Positions 51,395-59,452 of a stretch of DNA of 64,000 nt are shown one piece after another. Both the position numbers and the translations under genes were made by a program. The notes beneath the pieces are model-generated. The model was not told the DNA's origin, searched no databases, and was given only the letters and a program-made list of their open reading frames with translations. Position 1 is the stretch's first letter, and each line of letters opens with the position of its first letter. The DNA lies in contig NZ_CP033917.1 in the NCBI RefSeq assembly GCF_003815655.1, positions 2,480,001 through 2,544,000 of the forward strand, written 5' to 3'. The stretch comes from Chryseobacterium sp. G0201 (GTDB taxonomy: Bacteria > Bacteroidota > Bacteroidia > Flavobacteriales > Weeksellaceae).

Positions 51395-51418
51395 CAAATT
51401 AAAAAAACTAACTATATT

Positions 51419-52189
51419 TTATTTTGTGAATTTCAAGGGATATTTCACATTCTTATAATCATCAATACTGGCCTTTAAAGAACCTACAGCCAATTCTGCT
51501 TTCAATAACATCGGAACATGATTCGCATCATTGGAAACCCACATCGTCACGCCTTCTTTTTCTTTAAAAACTCTTCCACTTTTTACAGACGGAATGATTT
51601 TTAAACAATTGATCGTTCCGAATTTTGTCTTTAAATTTTCTGTTCCGGTTACTTTTAATTGAAAAGGAAACATTTCATCATCAATCCACACATTCATGTT
51701 GATCACTGTTCCTACTTTTAGCTCAGCCGGGCTTTTACTTCTTAAATAATAGAAACAAGAAAGCATATCCTGAACTCCTTTTACTGATTTTAGAACCTTA
51801 GAACCGTTAGCCGGAGTTTTTTTATCTGTTAGGATCAACGTATTGTTATCATGGTTAAAAACCGTCTCAAAATGCTGGGTATATCCACCTTCTTTTACAT
51901 TTCTTACATAAAAACTAGGAAGCCCGGTTTGTGTATTGATAAAACTTTCATACAAATCTTCTACTTTGAAAAATGCTTTTACAGCGCCCGTTGTAGATCC
52001 TGTTCCTTTTACATAAAGATGCGGAACTGCTTGATAGGTAGTCGTTTTGGTTGTCAAGTTGGCAGTTCCGGCATTAAGAAAACCATAATGAATTCTCAAG
52101 GTTAAAGATTCGCCGTTTGCAATATTATCTATCTGAGCGCTGCCCAAACAGAAAACGAATAAAGTTAAAATAATAAATATTTTCTTCAT
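51419..52189 (-). CDS. DUF3108 domain secreted protein
   Basis: The 256-residue product has a signal peptide (MKKIFIILTLFVFCLGSAQ) and matches DUF3108: LTLRIHYGFLNAGTANLTTK (about residues 29-48), VKAFFKVEDLYESFINTQTG (about 70-89), SVKGVQDMLSCFYYLRSK (about 134-151) and EGVTMWVSNDANHVPMLLKA near the C-terminus. The family has a periplasmic beta-structure of unknown role. Single gene with its own terminator. Confidence 0.88.
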   Translation of the reverse strand: MKKIFIILTLFVFCLGSAQIDNIANGESLTLRIHYGFLNAGTANLTTKTTTYQAVPHLYVKGTGSTTGAVKAFFKVEDLYESFINTQTGLPSFYVRNVKEGGYTQHFETVFNHDNNTLILTDKKTPANGSKVLKSVKGVQDMLSCFYYLRSKSPAELKVGTVINMNVWIDDEMFPFQLKVTGTENLKTKFGTINCLKIIPSVKSGRVFKEKEGVTMWVSNDANHVPMLLKAELAVGSLKASIDDYKNVKYPLKFTK

Positions 52190-52304
52190 ACTAAGAGTTT
52201 TACAAAAACGTTGCCAAATTTAAAGTTTTTATTTTTTTAATGATATTTGATAAATCTCAGCTTTTTATTTAGACTGAATTAAATATGCTTAGCATTAAAA
52301 TTAG

Positions 52305-52312
52305 TAAATTTG
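52305..52312 (+). promoter_or_regulatory. -7 box TAAATTTG
   Basis: Matches TAnnTTTG; ends 33 nt before the ATG at 52346. Confidence 0.4.
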
Positions 52313-52345
52313 CAGCTATACTTATAATTAAATTATCTTATTATT

Positions 52346-53401
52346 ATGATAACTACTGATATATTGATCATAGGAGCCGGACCAACTGGACTTTTTGCTG
52401 TTTTTGAAGCAGGTTTATTAAAAATGAAGTGTCACATCATCGATGCACTTCCTCAACCTGGAGGCCAATTGACTGAGCTTTATCCTAAAAAACCTATTTT
52501 CGATATTCCGGGATATCCTTCGGTGAATGCTGGTGAATTAATTGATAATTTAATGGAGCAGATCAAGCAGTTTCAACCTGGGTTTACGTTAGGTGAAACG
52601 GCAGTTTCTTATTCTAAAGTTGATGATGAGTGGTTTGAAGTTATTACCAACAAAGGAACGGTACATAGAGCGAAAGCGATTGCAATTGCAGGTGGTTTAG
52701 GTACTTTTGAGCCTAGAAAACCGACTTTTGAAAATGTAGCTGATTACGAAGAAAAAGGCCTTGAATATTTCGTTAAAGAACCTGAACATTTCAGAAATAA
52801 AAAAGTAGTCATTGCCGGAGGTGGTGATTCTGCGCTGGACTGGAGTATTTTCTTATCAAATGTTGCAAGTGAAGTTACATTGATCCACAGAAGAAACGAA
52901 TTCAGAGGAGCTTTGGATTCTGTTGAAAAAGTACAGGATCTTAAGAATCAAGGAAAGATCAAATTGATCACTCCTGCTGAAGTTACAGGAATTAAGGGAG
53001 ACGGAAAAGTGGAATCAATCACTGTTGTGAAAGATGGTGAAGAAGCTTATGACCTTGAAACGGATTATTTCATTCCATTATTCGGATTGACACCAAAATT
53101 GGGAGATATTTCTACTTGGGGACTGAATATTGAAAAAAATGCGATCGTTGTAAACAATGCATTAGATTATCAGACAAACATCGATGGAATCTACGCTATC
53201 GGAGATATCAATACATATCCTGGTAAATTGAAGTTGATTCTTTGTGGTTTCCACGAGGCAACGTTGATGTGTCAAAGTGTTTATAACAGATTAAATCCGG
53301 GTAAAAAATACGTTTTAAAATATACAACCGTAAGTGGAGTTGACGGGTTTGACGGAAGCCGTAAAGAAGCTGAGAAAGCTGTTGTGAAAAAAATAGATTA
53401 A
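52346..53401 (+). CDS. Ferredoxin--NADP+ reductase, thioredoxin-reductase-like type
   Basis: The 351-residue flavoprotein has an FAD-binding motif IIGAGPTGLFAVFEAGLL (residues 8-25) and an NADPH site VVIAGGGDSALDWSIFLS (about 154-171). A C-terminal FAD motif DGIYAIGDINTYPGKLKL (about 281-298) follows. It lacks the CxxC of thioredoxin reductases, which fits the YumC-type ferredoxin/flavodoxin reductase. The ferredoxin gene follows in the same direction 103 bp later, so the two likely form a redox pair. Confidence 0.92.
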   Translation: MITTDILIIGAGPTGLFAVFEAGLLKMKCHIIDALPQPGGQLTELYPKKPIFDIPGYPSVNAGELIDNLMEQIKQFQPGFTLGETAVSYSKVDDEWFEVITNKGTVHRAKAIAIAGGLGTFEPRKPTFENVADYEEKGLEYFVKEPEHFRNKKVVIAGGGDSALDWSIFLSNVASEVTLIHRRNEFRGALDSVEKVQDLKNQGKIKLITPAEVTGIKGDGKVESITVVKDGEEAYDLETDYFIPLFGLTPKLGDISTWGLNIEKNAIVVNNALDYQTNIDGIYAIGDINTYPGKLKLILCGFHEATLMCQSVYNRLNPGKKYVLKYTTVSGVDGFDGSRKEAEKAVVKKID

Positions 53402-53409
53402 TAATAGTA

Positions 53410-53503
53410 TTTAGTTGATGGTTTTTAGTGTTTAGAAATAAAAATATTTATAACTTTTTAGCCCCAAATACTAAACACCCAAAACTAAATACCAACAACT
53501 AAA
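53410..53503. repeat. Long imperfect inverted repeat between reductase and ferredoxin
   Basis: TTTAGTTGATGGTTTTTAG plus TGTTTAG (53410-53435) is roughly complementary to CTAAACACCCAAAACTAAAT plus ACCAACAACTAAA (53471-53503). The right arm ends 1 bp before the ferredoxin ATG. The hairpin has no GC core and no T-run. Confidence 0.6.
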
Positions 53504-53504
53504 A

Positions 53505-53834
53505 ATGAACGATATTAATATAAAAATCACCGATAGAGACGGTGTAACTCACGATATTGTTGCTCCTACGGATATGTCTATGAACTTAATGGAAATCATC
53601 CGTTCATATGAATTAGCAGAAGAAGGAACAATCGGAGTTTGTGGAGGAATGGCGATGTGCGCATCATGTCAGGTATACGTGATCAGTGATCCGGGACTTG
53701 TAGAAATGGGCGATGAAGAAGATGCAATGCTTGCAGAAGCTTACCATGTGAAGGAGAATAGCAGATTGGGTTGCCAGCTGCATATTGTTGAAGAAATGGA
53801 AGGTCTTGAAGTGGAGATTGCTCCTTATCCTTAG
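53505..53834 (+). CDS. 2Fe-2S ferredoxin (adrenodoxin type)
   Basis: The 109-residue electron carrier has cluster ligands Cys46, Cys52, Cys55 and Cys90 in GVCGGMAMCASCQVYV and SRLGCQLHI, the spacing of adrenodoxin/Fdx proteins. Acidic surface residues (MGDEEDAMLAEAYHV) are typical of partner binding. It is the likely partner of the reductase upstream. A hairpin formed by the spacer ends right at its start codon. Terminator at 53857-53889. Confidence 0.93.
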   Translation: MNDINIKITDRDGVTHDIVAPTDMSMNLMEIIRSYELAEEGTIGVCGGMAMCASCQVYVISDPGLVEMGDEEDAMLAEAYHVKENSRLGCQLHIVEEMEGLEVEIAPYP

Positions 53835-53856
53835 AAAAATTTTAACTAAAAAATAT

Positions 53857-53889
53857 AAACTCCTGAAGATTGTTCTTCGGGAGTTTTTT
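53857..53889 (+). terminator. Terminator of the ferredoxin gene
   Basis: AAACTCCTGAAGA at 53857-53869 pairs with TCTTCGGGAGTTT at 53874-53886 (one G-U), followed by a T-run. Confidence 0.82.
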
Positions 53890-53914
53890 GTTTTATTGAT
53901 TTCAAAAAATACTG

Positions 53915-54457
53915 TTATCTATAATCGGAAAAGTAAATTTTTCCAAAATCTTTAACAGTCTGAACATCTGTTTTATTTTCAATCTCTCCATTTTTATAGG
54001 ATTCAAGCGTTCTCACTTTTTTGTGAAGAATGAAATTATTTGAAAGTTTATCATACTTAAAAGTAATTATTTCTGTCATCTTGGTTCCTTCAGGAACAAA
54101 TTTGTAGGTCAGAATAAGAGAAAAACCATTTTTTCTAATTTTTACAGCTTTAAAAGGATCTGTGCTATCCTCACTACAATCAGAACATGGAACAATATGA
54201 TAATTAGATGCATAAAATGAAGATGTCCCGTCTTTTTTTAACAAATCTATTCTTACAATTCTACATTTCATGTAATCATCATCTCCAATATAATTATTTT
54301 TACACTGAACTTCTTCAATTTCTACATTGTCGAGAATTTTGTCATTATTCAAGTCATTTTTTGTATAACGTTTGAAAATATGTCTTTGTTTTTGTGCTTT
54401 ACAAAAGTTATTAAAAAAGAATAAAGAAAGTATTATAAGTGTAAATCTAATCATCAT
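53915..54457 (-). CDS. Secreted protein of unknown function
   Basis: The 180-residue product has a signal peptide (MIRFTLIILSLFFFNNFCKAQ) and a polar mature part. The first region has a Ca-loop-like NDLNNDKILDNVEI (about residues 34-47). Further on HIVPCSDCSEDSTD (about 88-101) provides a CxxC pair. No family recognised. Its ATG overlaps the stop of the frameshifted small gene just upstream (ATGA), so the two were probably one operon. Confidence 0.72.
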   Translation of the reverse strand: MMIRFTLIILSLFFFNNFCKAQKQRHIFKRYTKNDLNNDKILDNVEIEEVQCKNNYIGDDDYMKCRIVRIDLLKKDGTSSFYASNYHIVPCSDCSEDSTDPFKAVKIRKNGFSLILTYKFVPEGTKMTEIITFKYDKLSNNFILHKKVRTLESYKNGEIENKTDVQTVKDFGKIYFSDYR

Positions 54458-54640
54458 TTAAATCGATTATTATTATTATTATTATAAACTTCTTCCTTAG
54501 AAATCCATTTCCCAACACTTGGAGCTTTATAATTTTTCCTTTTTAGTATTATCACAACAATATATTCTAAATTCTAAGCTTTGAGCATTTAAACTAAGCA
54601 TAGAAGTTGTATGAGAAATTATAAACAATAGTTTCTTCAT
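54454..54640 (-). pseudogene. Frameshifted small secreted-peptide gene
   Basis: An ATG at 54640 begins MKKLLFIISHTTSMLSLNAQ (signal peptide), then SLEFRIYCCDNTKKE, but meets a TAA at 54527-54529. Skipping one A of the A5 run near 54533-54537 joins it to a frame reading NYKAPSVGKWISKEEVY, six Asn and RFK, ending at TGA 54454-54456, which overlaps the ATG of the next gene. The joined product would have 61 residues. Either a recent frameshift, a sequencing error, or +1 frameshifting. The (AAT)6 tract is a small microsatellite. Confidence 0.5.
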
Positions 54641-54708
54641 GAAGTTATTTTGAACAAAAATATCCAAAATCAAACGACTTTGGATATCAATATAGCAATT
54701 GTATTATT

Positions 54709-56154
54709 TTATTTCTGAGGAATATTCGCTAAAATATCTTTAAGAAAACTCCAGAATTTCTGTGCAGAAGGGATATTTGCTCTTTCGTCAGGAGAGTGAG
54801 CTCCTCTGATCGTTGGTCCGAAACTCACCATTTCCATTTCAGGATAATTGGCTCCGATAATTCCACATTCTAAACCTGCATGACAAGCTACAACTTGTGG
54901 TTTCTCTTTAAATTTATCAGTATAGATTTTCTCCATCAACTGAACGATTTCAGAACCCGGTTTTGGTTTCCAACCTGGATAAGAACCACTGAATTCTGTA
55001 TTCATTCCGGCTAATTCTGCTACAGATTTTAACTGTTCTGAAACAGAATCTTTAGAAGAATCAACCGATGATCTAGAAAGATTTAAAATTTTCAATCCTC
55101 CTTCTTTTAATTCAACTCTTGCCACATTGTTTGAAGATTCTACCAAATCTTTAACATCCGGACTCATTCTGTAAACACCGTTGTGAAGAGCTTTTAAAGT
55201 TAAAATGATTATCTTTGAATCTTCTTCTGAGATTGCTTTGTCTGAACTTGTTGAATTTTCAATATTAATATGAAGAGCAGGCTCAATAGTTGCAAATTCT
55301 TCTAAAATCTCTTTTTTAAGACCATTTGTAATTTCTTCAATAAATTCTTCAGCATTTCGCACAGAAATAATAGCAACGCCTTCTCTCGGAATAGCATTTC
55401 TTAATCCGCCTCCGTCGATAGAGATCAACTGAATATTTTCTTTTGCTAAAGCTTTGTAGAGTAATCTTCCTAAAATAACATTTGCATTTCCGAAACCTTT
55501 GTGGATGTCCATTCCGGAGTGACCGCCTTGCAAACCTTTCACTTCTATTCTTACAATTTGTCCGTTTGAAGCTTCTGTCTGATAGTTTTGAGAAATCGTA
55601 ACATCAATTCCACCCGCGCAGCCGATATCAATTTCATCATCCTCTTCTGTATCAAGATTTAATAAAATTTCCCCTGTCAATTGTCCTGGTTTTAGACCGA
55701 TTGCTCCTGTCATTCCAGTCTCTTCATCGATTGTGAAAAGCGCTTCCAAAGCCGGATGCGGAATGTCTGAACTTTCTAAGATCGACATAATTGTAGCCAC
55801 TCCTAAACCGTTGTCAGCTCCTAAAGTTGTCCCTTTTGCCTTTACCCAATCTCCATCGATTTCCATTTTGATTCCTTCAGTTTCGAAATCAAAAGTAACA
55901 TCATTGTTTTTCTGACAAACCATATCCAAATGCGATTGCAACACAATAGATTTACGGTTTTCCATTCCTGCAGTGGCTGGTTTTTTAATAATTACATTTC
56001 CTACTTCATCAACTGTGGTTTCCAATCCTAGATTTTCACCAAATTCTTTAATGAAAGCAATTACTTTTTCTTCTTTTTTTGAAGGTCTTGGAACAGCGTT
56101 TAGTTTGGAGAAATTCTTCCATACTATTTGCGGTTCTATATTAGATAATTCCAT
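54709..56154 (-). CDS. pepD: Cytosolic dipeptidase PepD (aminoacyl-histidine dipeptidase, M20)
   Basis: The 481-residue metallopeptidase cleaves Xaa-His and other dipeptides. Zinc and catalytic motifs: VLQSHLDMVCQKNNDVTFDF (His about residue 77), GTTLGADNGLGVATI (Asp about 114), TIDEETGMTGA (Glu about 144-145), LNLDTEEDDEIDIGCAGGID and C-terminal FGPTIRGAHSPDERANIPS with the last His ligand. No signal peptide. The length and motif set match PepD. The -7 box is 16 nt upstream and abuts the terminator of the gene before it. Confidence 0.94.
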   Translation of the reverse strand: MELSNIEPQIVWKNFSKLNAVPRPSKKEEKVIAFIKEFGENLGLETTVDEVGNVIIKKPATAGMENRKSIVLQSHLDMVCQKNNDVTFDFETEGIKMEIDGDWVKAKGTTLGADNGLGVATIMSILESSDIPHPALEALFTIDEETGMTGAIGLKPGQLTGEILLNLDTEEDDEIDIGCAGGIDVTISQNYQTEASNGQIVRIEVKGLQGGHSGMDIHKGFGNANVILGRLLYKALAKENIQLISIDGGGLRNAIPREGVAIISVRNAEEFIEEITNGLKKEILEEFATIEPALHINIENSTSSDKAISEEDSKIIILTLKALHNGVYRMSPDVKDLVESSNNVARVELKEGGLKILNLSRSSVDSSKDSVSEQLKSVAELAGMNTEFSGSYPGWKPKPGSEIVQLMEKIYTDKFKEKPQVVACHAGLECGIIGANYPEMEMVSFGPTIRGAHSPDERANIPSAQKFWSFLKDILANIPQK

Positions 56155-56170
56155 GAAATTTTATTTTTAT

Positions 56171-56178
56171 CAAAATTA
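56171..56178 (-). promoter_or_regulatory. -7 box TAATTTTG
   Basis: CAAAATTA on the plus strand, 16 nt before the pepD ATG and 6 nt from the preceding terminator stem. Confidence 0.45.
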
Positions 56179-56184
56179 CGAAAT

Positions 56185-56218
56185 AAAAAATGCTTCCGTA
56201 AATCTGGAAGCATTTTTT
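56185..56218 (-). terminator. Terminator of the lipoprotein gene at 56239
   Basis: AAAAAATGCTTCC at 56185-56197 pairs perfectly with GGAAGCATTTTTT at 56206-56218; the minus-strand T-run ends 6 nt from the pepD -7 box. Confidence 0.82.
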
Positions 56219-56238
56219 ATTTTTGCTAGAAGCTGTTT

Positions 56239-56730
56239 TTAACATCCACATTCACCATAAATTGGCATTGTTTCAACGGTACCATCAGGCTTTTCGATAG
56301 TCAATGTGCCTTGGAACAACAAAGCTTCTTCACCTTTTATTTTTTTGCCTTTTACAGAGATCTTGTAATCGTCAATTTCAATTTCTTTGCTCAGTTCTTC
56401 GTCAGATTCCATGTCGCTTGAAGAGATCAGATTCATTGCTAATCTTTTACCGTCAAGTTTCATATAGGCTGTTTTTCCTGCGTCATCAGCGTAAATATAT
56501 TTTTCTGCTTCAAAATCTGCTTTGTTTCTGGCAAAATAGCATGAACATTCTTTAATTTCTTTAGGAAAAGCAATGGTTTCAACTAAAATTTTACCTGTAG
56601 AAGCTGTCGTTTTTGCAGAATCCTGAACAATATTCAGCGAATCTGTAGCCGTCGAATTCGAAACTGTTTCTTTGTCTTTTTTACAAGCGACCAATAAGAA
56701 CGCTGAAAAGAAAATAATTAGGTATTTCAT
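56239..56730 (-). CDS. Lipoprotein of unknown function
   Basis: The 163-residue product has a lipoprotein signal ending LLVAC (Cys16), a Ser/Thr-rich linker and a soluble domain. A motif KECSCYFARNKADFEAEKYI (about residues 57-76) has a CxC pair and the protein ends YGECGC, another CxC, suggesting disulfides. No family recognised. It starts 19 bp after the LURP-one-like gene, so both are probably cotranscribed. Confidence 0.78.
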   Translation of the reverse strand: MKYLIIFFSAFLLVACKKDKETVSNSTATDSLNIVQDSAKTTASTGKILVETIAFPKEIKECSCYFARNKADFEAEKYIYADDAGKTAYMKLDGKRLAMNLISSSDMESDEELSKEIEIDDYKISVKGKKIKGEEALLFQGTLTIEKPDGTVETMPIYGECGC

Positions 56731-56749
56731 TGTTTGTGGTTTATATTAT

Positions 56750-57355
56750 TTATCCTCTGGCTCTTTCAAGAAGAACCATCATTAATAATGAAAGAACAAC
56801 TAAACTTTCGTCTTCGTCGTCAATATCGATCATTCTGTCAAGCTGAAATCTTCTTCCGAAGAATGAAGGCATTTTTTTAAGTTTAAAGTATTCTTTTCCG
56901 TCAATTCCTCTTACCGTGTAAGCCGGGTTAAGGAAATATCCTGTAAACATACCGATAATCGGGATCTCACTTACCATTCCGTCAAAGAATTTTGTCCATG
57001 CATTATCTTCTGTAACCGTGAATTTTGGCTGATCATTAGAGTCTAAAATATTATAAGTAGACTTCCAGATAGAACGCATTCCTTTTCTTGCTAATCTTCC
57101 ATAATTTTTCTTGTCAATTAAGTCATTTAAAGAATAAGAAGCATTAAAATCAATCCATTTATTCGCCTGAATTCTGAAAAGTTCCTTTGATTTGCTCTCA
57201 TCATTGAAAACGATCACATCTTCTTTCAATTTAAACATTTTCTGACGAACGTAAGCTACAGCGTTTCCGTTTTTGTCCGTAATATTGAAGTCGCTGGCTA
57301 ATGTTGTGATCTTGAATTTAAAATCCAGTGGATAATTTAGGTTATTAAGTACCAT
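56750..57355 (-). CDS. LURP-one-related (tubby-like barrel) protein
   Basis: The 201-residue product contains the LURP-one/scramblase-like pattern: FNITDKNGNAVAYVRQKMFK (about residues 23-42), KSKELFRIQANKWIDFNASY (about 55-74), RKGMRSIWKSTYNILDSND (about 90-108) and a C-terminal strand-rich part ending in a hydrophobic helix (SLVVLSLLMMVLLERARG). These barrels bind lipid or nucleotide in relatives, but bacterial roles are unclear. Own -7 box 36 nt upstream; divergent from recR. Confidence 0.8.
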   Translation of the reverse strand: MVLNNLNYPLDFKFKITTLASDFNITDKNGNAVAYVRQKMFKLKEDVIVFNDESKSKELFRIQANKWIDFNASYSLNDLIDKKNYGRLARKGMRSIWKSTYNILDSNDQPKFTVTEDNAWTKFFDGMVSEIPIIGMFTGYFLNPAYTVRGIDGKEYFKLKKMPSFFGRRFQLDRMIDIDDEDESLVVLSLLMMVLLERARG

Positions 57356-57391
57356 TTAGTTTATATTTTTCTCAAATTAATATTAAGTTCC

Positions 57392-57399
57392 CAAAGATA
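57392..57399 (-). promoter_or_regulatory. -7 box TATCTTTG
   Basis: CAAAGATA on the plus strand, 36 nt before the ATG at 57355. Confidence 0.4.
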
Positions 57400-57465
57400 A
57401 ATTTTTTATTGGAATTATCTCTGGATTTAGCCCCCGTAAAACTACGGAAAATCATCTTTTTGTAT

Positions 57466-57473
57466 TATTTTTG
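57466..57473 (+). promoter_or_regulatory. -7 box TATTTTTG, 5 nt from recR ATG
   Basis: Matches TAnnTTTG; the predicted transcription start coincides with the recR start codon. Confidence 0.5.
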
Positions 57474-57478
57474 TAGTT

Positions 57479-58090
57479 ATGGATTACCCGAGTAAAGTTT
57501 TGGCAAAAGCAGTGGATGAGATCTCTGGATTACCCGGGATTGGCAGGAAAACAGCTTTACGTTTAGCATTACATTTATTGAAACAACCTAATTCCAGAGC
57601 GGTAACTTTAGGAAATTCTCTCATTAATCTCGTTAACGAAATAAAATACTGCAAAGAATGCCATAATTTTTCTGATTTTGAGATTTGTGAAATCTGCAGC
57701 AATAATAAACGAAATGATGAAGTTATTTGTATCGTAGAAGACGTTCGTGACGTTATTGCCATTGAAAATACAGGAAAATATACAGGAAAGTATCTGATCT
57801 TGGGCGGGAAAATTTCCCCGATGGAAGGAGTAGGACCCAATCAGCTAAATATTCCGAGTATTGAAAAGAAGCTTAATGCAGGGCAGGTAAAAGAATTTAT
57901 TTTTGCATTAAGCGCTACGATGGAAGGAGATACGACGGCTTATTATATTTACAAGAAATTCAAAGGTTTTAATGTAAATTTTTCAAGCATTGCAAGAGGA
58001 ATTTCCGTTGGGGACGAGTTGGAATATGCCGATGAAATTTCTTTGGGAAGATCGATTATTAATAGGTTGCCTTATAATGAAGCAAGCTAA
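57479..58090 (+). CDS. recR: Recombination mediator protein RecR
   Basis: The 203-residue protein works with RecF/RecO to load RecA at gaps. It has an N-terminal helix-hairpin-helix (ISGLPGIGRKTALRLALHLL, about residues 14-33), a zinc finger (YCKECHNFSDFEICEICSNN, about 57-76) and a Toprim domain (VICIVEDVRDVIAIE, about 82-96). The Walker-B-like C-terminal region is also present. Probably leaderless. Four polysaccharide genes follow in the same direction after 24 bp. Confidence 0.96.
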   Translation: MDYPSKVLAKAVDEISGLPGIGRKTALRLALHLLKQPNSRAVTLGNSLINLVNEIKYCKECHNFSDFEICEICSNNKRNDEVICIVEDVRDVIAIENTGKYTGKYLILGGKISPMEGVGPNQLNIPSIEKKLNAGQVKEFIFALSATMEGDTTAYYIYKKFKGFNVNFSSIARGISVGDELEYADEISLGRSIINRLPYNEAS

Positions 58091-58114
58091 AAATTATTAC
58101 TAAATTAAATTTAA

Positions 58115-58900
58115 ATGATCTCGGTAATAATCCCAATGTACAATGCAGAAAAAACAGTTATTAAAGCTTTAGATTCTGTTAAATTCCAGACATATGATTT
58201 GGGAGAATTTGAGATTGTTGTAATTAATGATGGCTCAACTGACCAGAGTAAAGTTTTAGTTGAAAATTATATAAAGGTTAATCCTGAAATTAATATTCAA
58301 TTGATTAATCAGGCTAATAGTGGAGTTTCAAAAGCAAGAAATGCGGGTTTGAAATTGGCGAAAGGAGATTATATTGCCCTATTAGATTCTGATGATGAAT
58401 GGCTGCCGAAAAAAACGGAAAAACAAATGTTTTTTCTGAAAAATAAAGAAGTGGATTTTATCACAGCTTTAAGAAACGGTGAAAAAATTTGGTTTCCTTA
58501 TAAAACAGGAGAGAATAATTTAGCTAAAATGAGTTTGAGAAAACTACTTTTAAGAGTGGATGGACAAACTTCTACCGCAATATTTAAAAGAAAAGTATTA
58601 GAAAATACAGGATTTTTTGATGAAGATCAAAGATATTCGGAAGATGCTAATTATTGGATGAAGATTTCTGAAAATAATGAAATGTACATCTTAGCTGAAG
58701 AATTGGTTTTTACAGGTGGCGGGAAAAAATCATTTGGAGTTTCCGGTTTATCTGCCAATCTTCCTGAAATGGAAAAAGGAATACAGAAAAATTTAAATGA
58801 AATGTATGAGAATAAGCGAATAAGCTATTTTGAATATATTTTGTTCTTTCTGTTTTCAAAAATTAAATTCTTTGTTAGAGTTTTAAAAACAAAAATATGA
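58115..58900 (+). CDS. Glycosyltransferase family 2
   Basis: The 261-residue GT-A enzyme starts MISVIIPMYNAEKTVIKALD. The nucleotide-sugar site is present: VVINDGSTDQSKVLVENYI (about residues 36-54), the family VSKARNAGLKLAKGDYIAL (about 74-92) and the DXD-type LDSDDEW (about 93-99). No TM anchor except a short hydrophobic C-terminus. It probably adds a sugar in surface polysaccharide or O-antigen synthesis. It overlaps the next gene by 4 bp (ATGA). Confidence 0.92.
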   Translation: MISVIIPMYNAEKTVIKALDSVKFQTYDLGEFEIVVINDGSTDQSKVLVENYIKVNPEINIQLINQANSGVSKARNAGLKLAKGDYIALLDSDDEWLPKKTEKQMFFLKNKEVDFITALRNGEKIWFPYKTGENNLAKMSLRKLLLRVDGQTSTAIFKRKVLENTGFFDEDQRYSEDANYWMKISENNEMYILAEELVFTGGGKKSFGVSGLSANLPEMEKGIQKNLNEMYENKRISYFEYILFFLFSKIKFFVRVLKTKI

Positions 58901-59448
58901 TCTATAAAATTTTTTGGGCATTAAGAGCTGTGGTGTATGCTCCATTTTTCGGGAAATTTGGTTTTCCTGGATACTTGGGCAAACCATTGTTTTTAATGGG
59001 AATCAAAAAAGTTTTTATAGGTAAAAAAGTACGGATATTCCCTCATTTGAGGCTTGAAGTTCATCGTTCTGGAACAATTCATATTAAGGATGATGTGGTG
59101 ATTTCGCAGAACGTGCATATTACTTCTGCCGGAAATTTGATGATCGGCAAAAGTTCATTAATATTAGCCAATGTGTTTATTACCAATATCGATCATGATT
59201 ATGAAGAAATCGGTAAGCATGTGGTAAAACAGGAATATCTTGTGAAAGATACCATAATAGGAGAGAATTGTTATATCGGGATGGGTTCTGCAATTATGGC
59301 GGGAACTATTTTAGGAAAGCAATGTGTTGTGGGAGCAAACTCAGTAGTGAGGGGCGAGTTTCCTGATTATTGTGTCATCGTTGGGGCTCCGGCTCGAATT
59401 GTGAAAAAATTTAATCCCGAAACTCAAAAATGGGAAAAAGTCAATTAA
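58897..59448 (+). CDS. Left-handed beta-helix (hexapeptide) acyltransferase
   Basis: The 183-residue protein has hexapeptide-repeat coils (IHIKDDVVISQNVHITSAGN, then LMIGKSSLILANVFITN, about 66-105) and a catalytic-type His in NIDHDYEEIG (about 106-115). The C-terminus IGMGSAIMAGTILGKQCVVG, GAPARIVKKFN matches WcaF/maltose-acetyltransferase-like enzymes. It probably acetylates a surface sugar. Coupled to the upstream glycosyltransferase by an ATGA overlap. Confidence 0.9.
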   Translation: MIYKIFWALRAVVYAPFFGKFGFPGYLGKPLFLMGIKKVFIGKKVRIFPHLRLEVHRSGTIHIKDDVVISQNVHITSAGNLMIGKSSLILANVFITNIDHDYEEIGKHVVKQEYLVKDTIIGENCYIGMGSAIMAGTILGKQCVVGANSVVRGEFPDYCVIVGAPARIVKKFNPETQKWEKVN

Positions 59449-59452
59449 TCAT

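Noticed and set aside
54460..54484. (ATT)n microsatellite as a phase-variation switch
   Set aside because: Units are 3 bp, so length change would not alter the frame; it only changes an Asn run.
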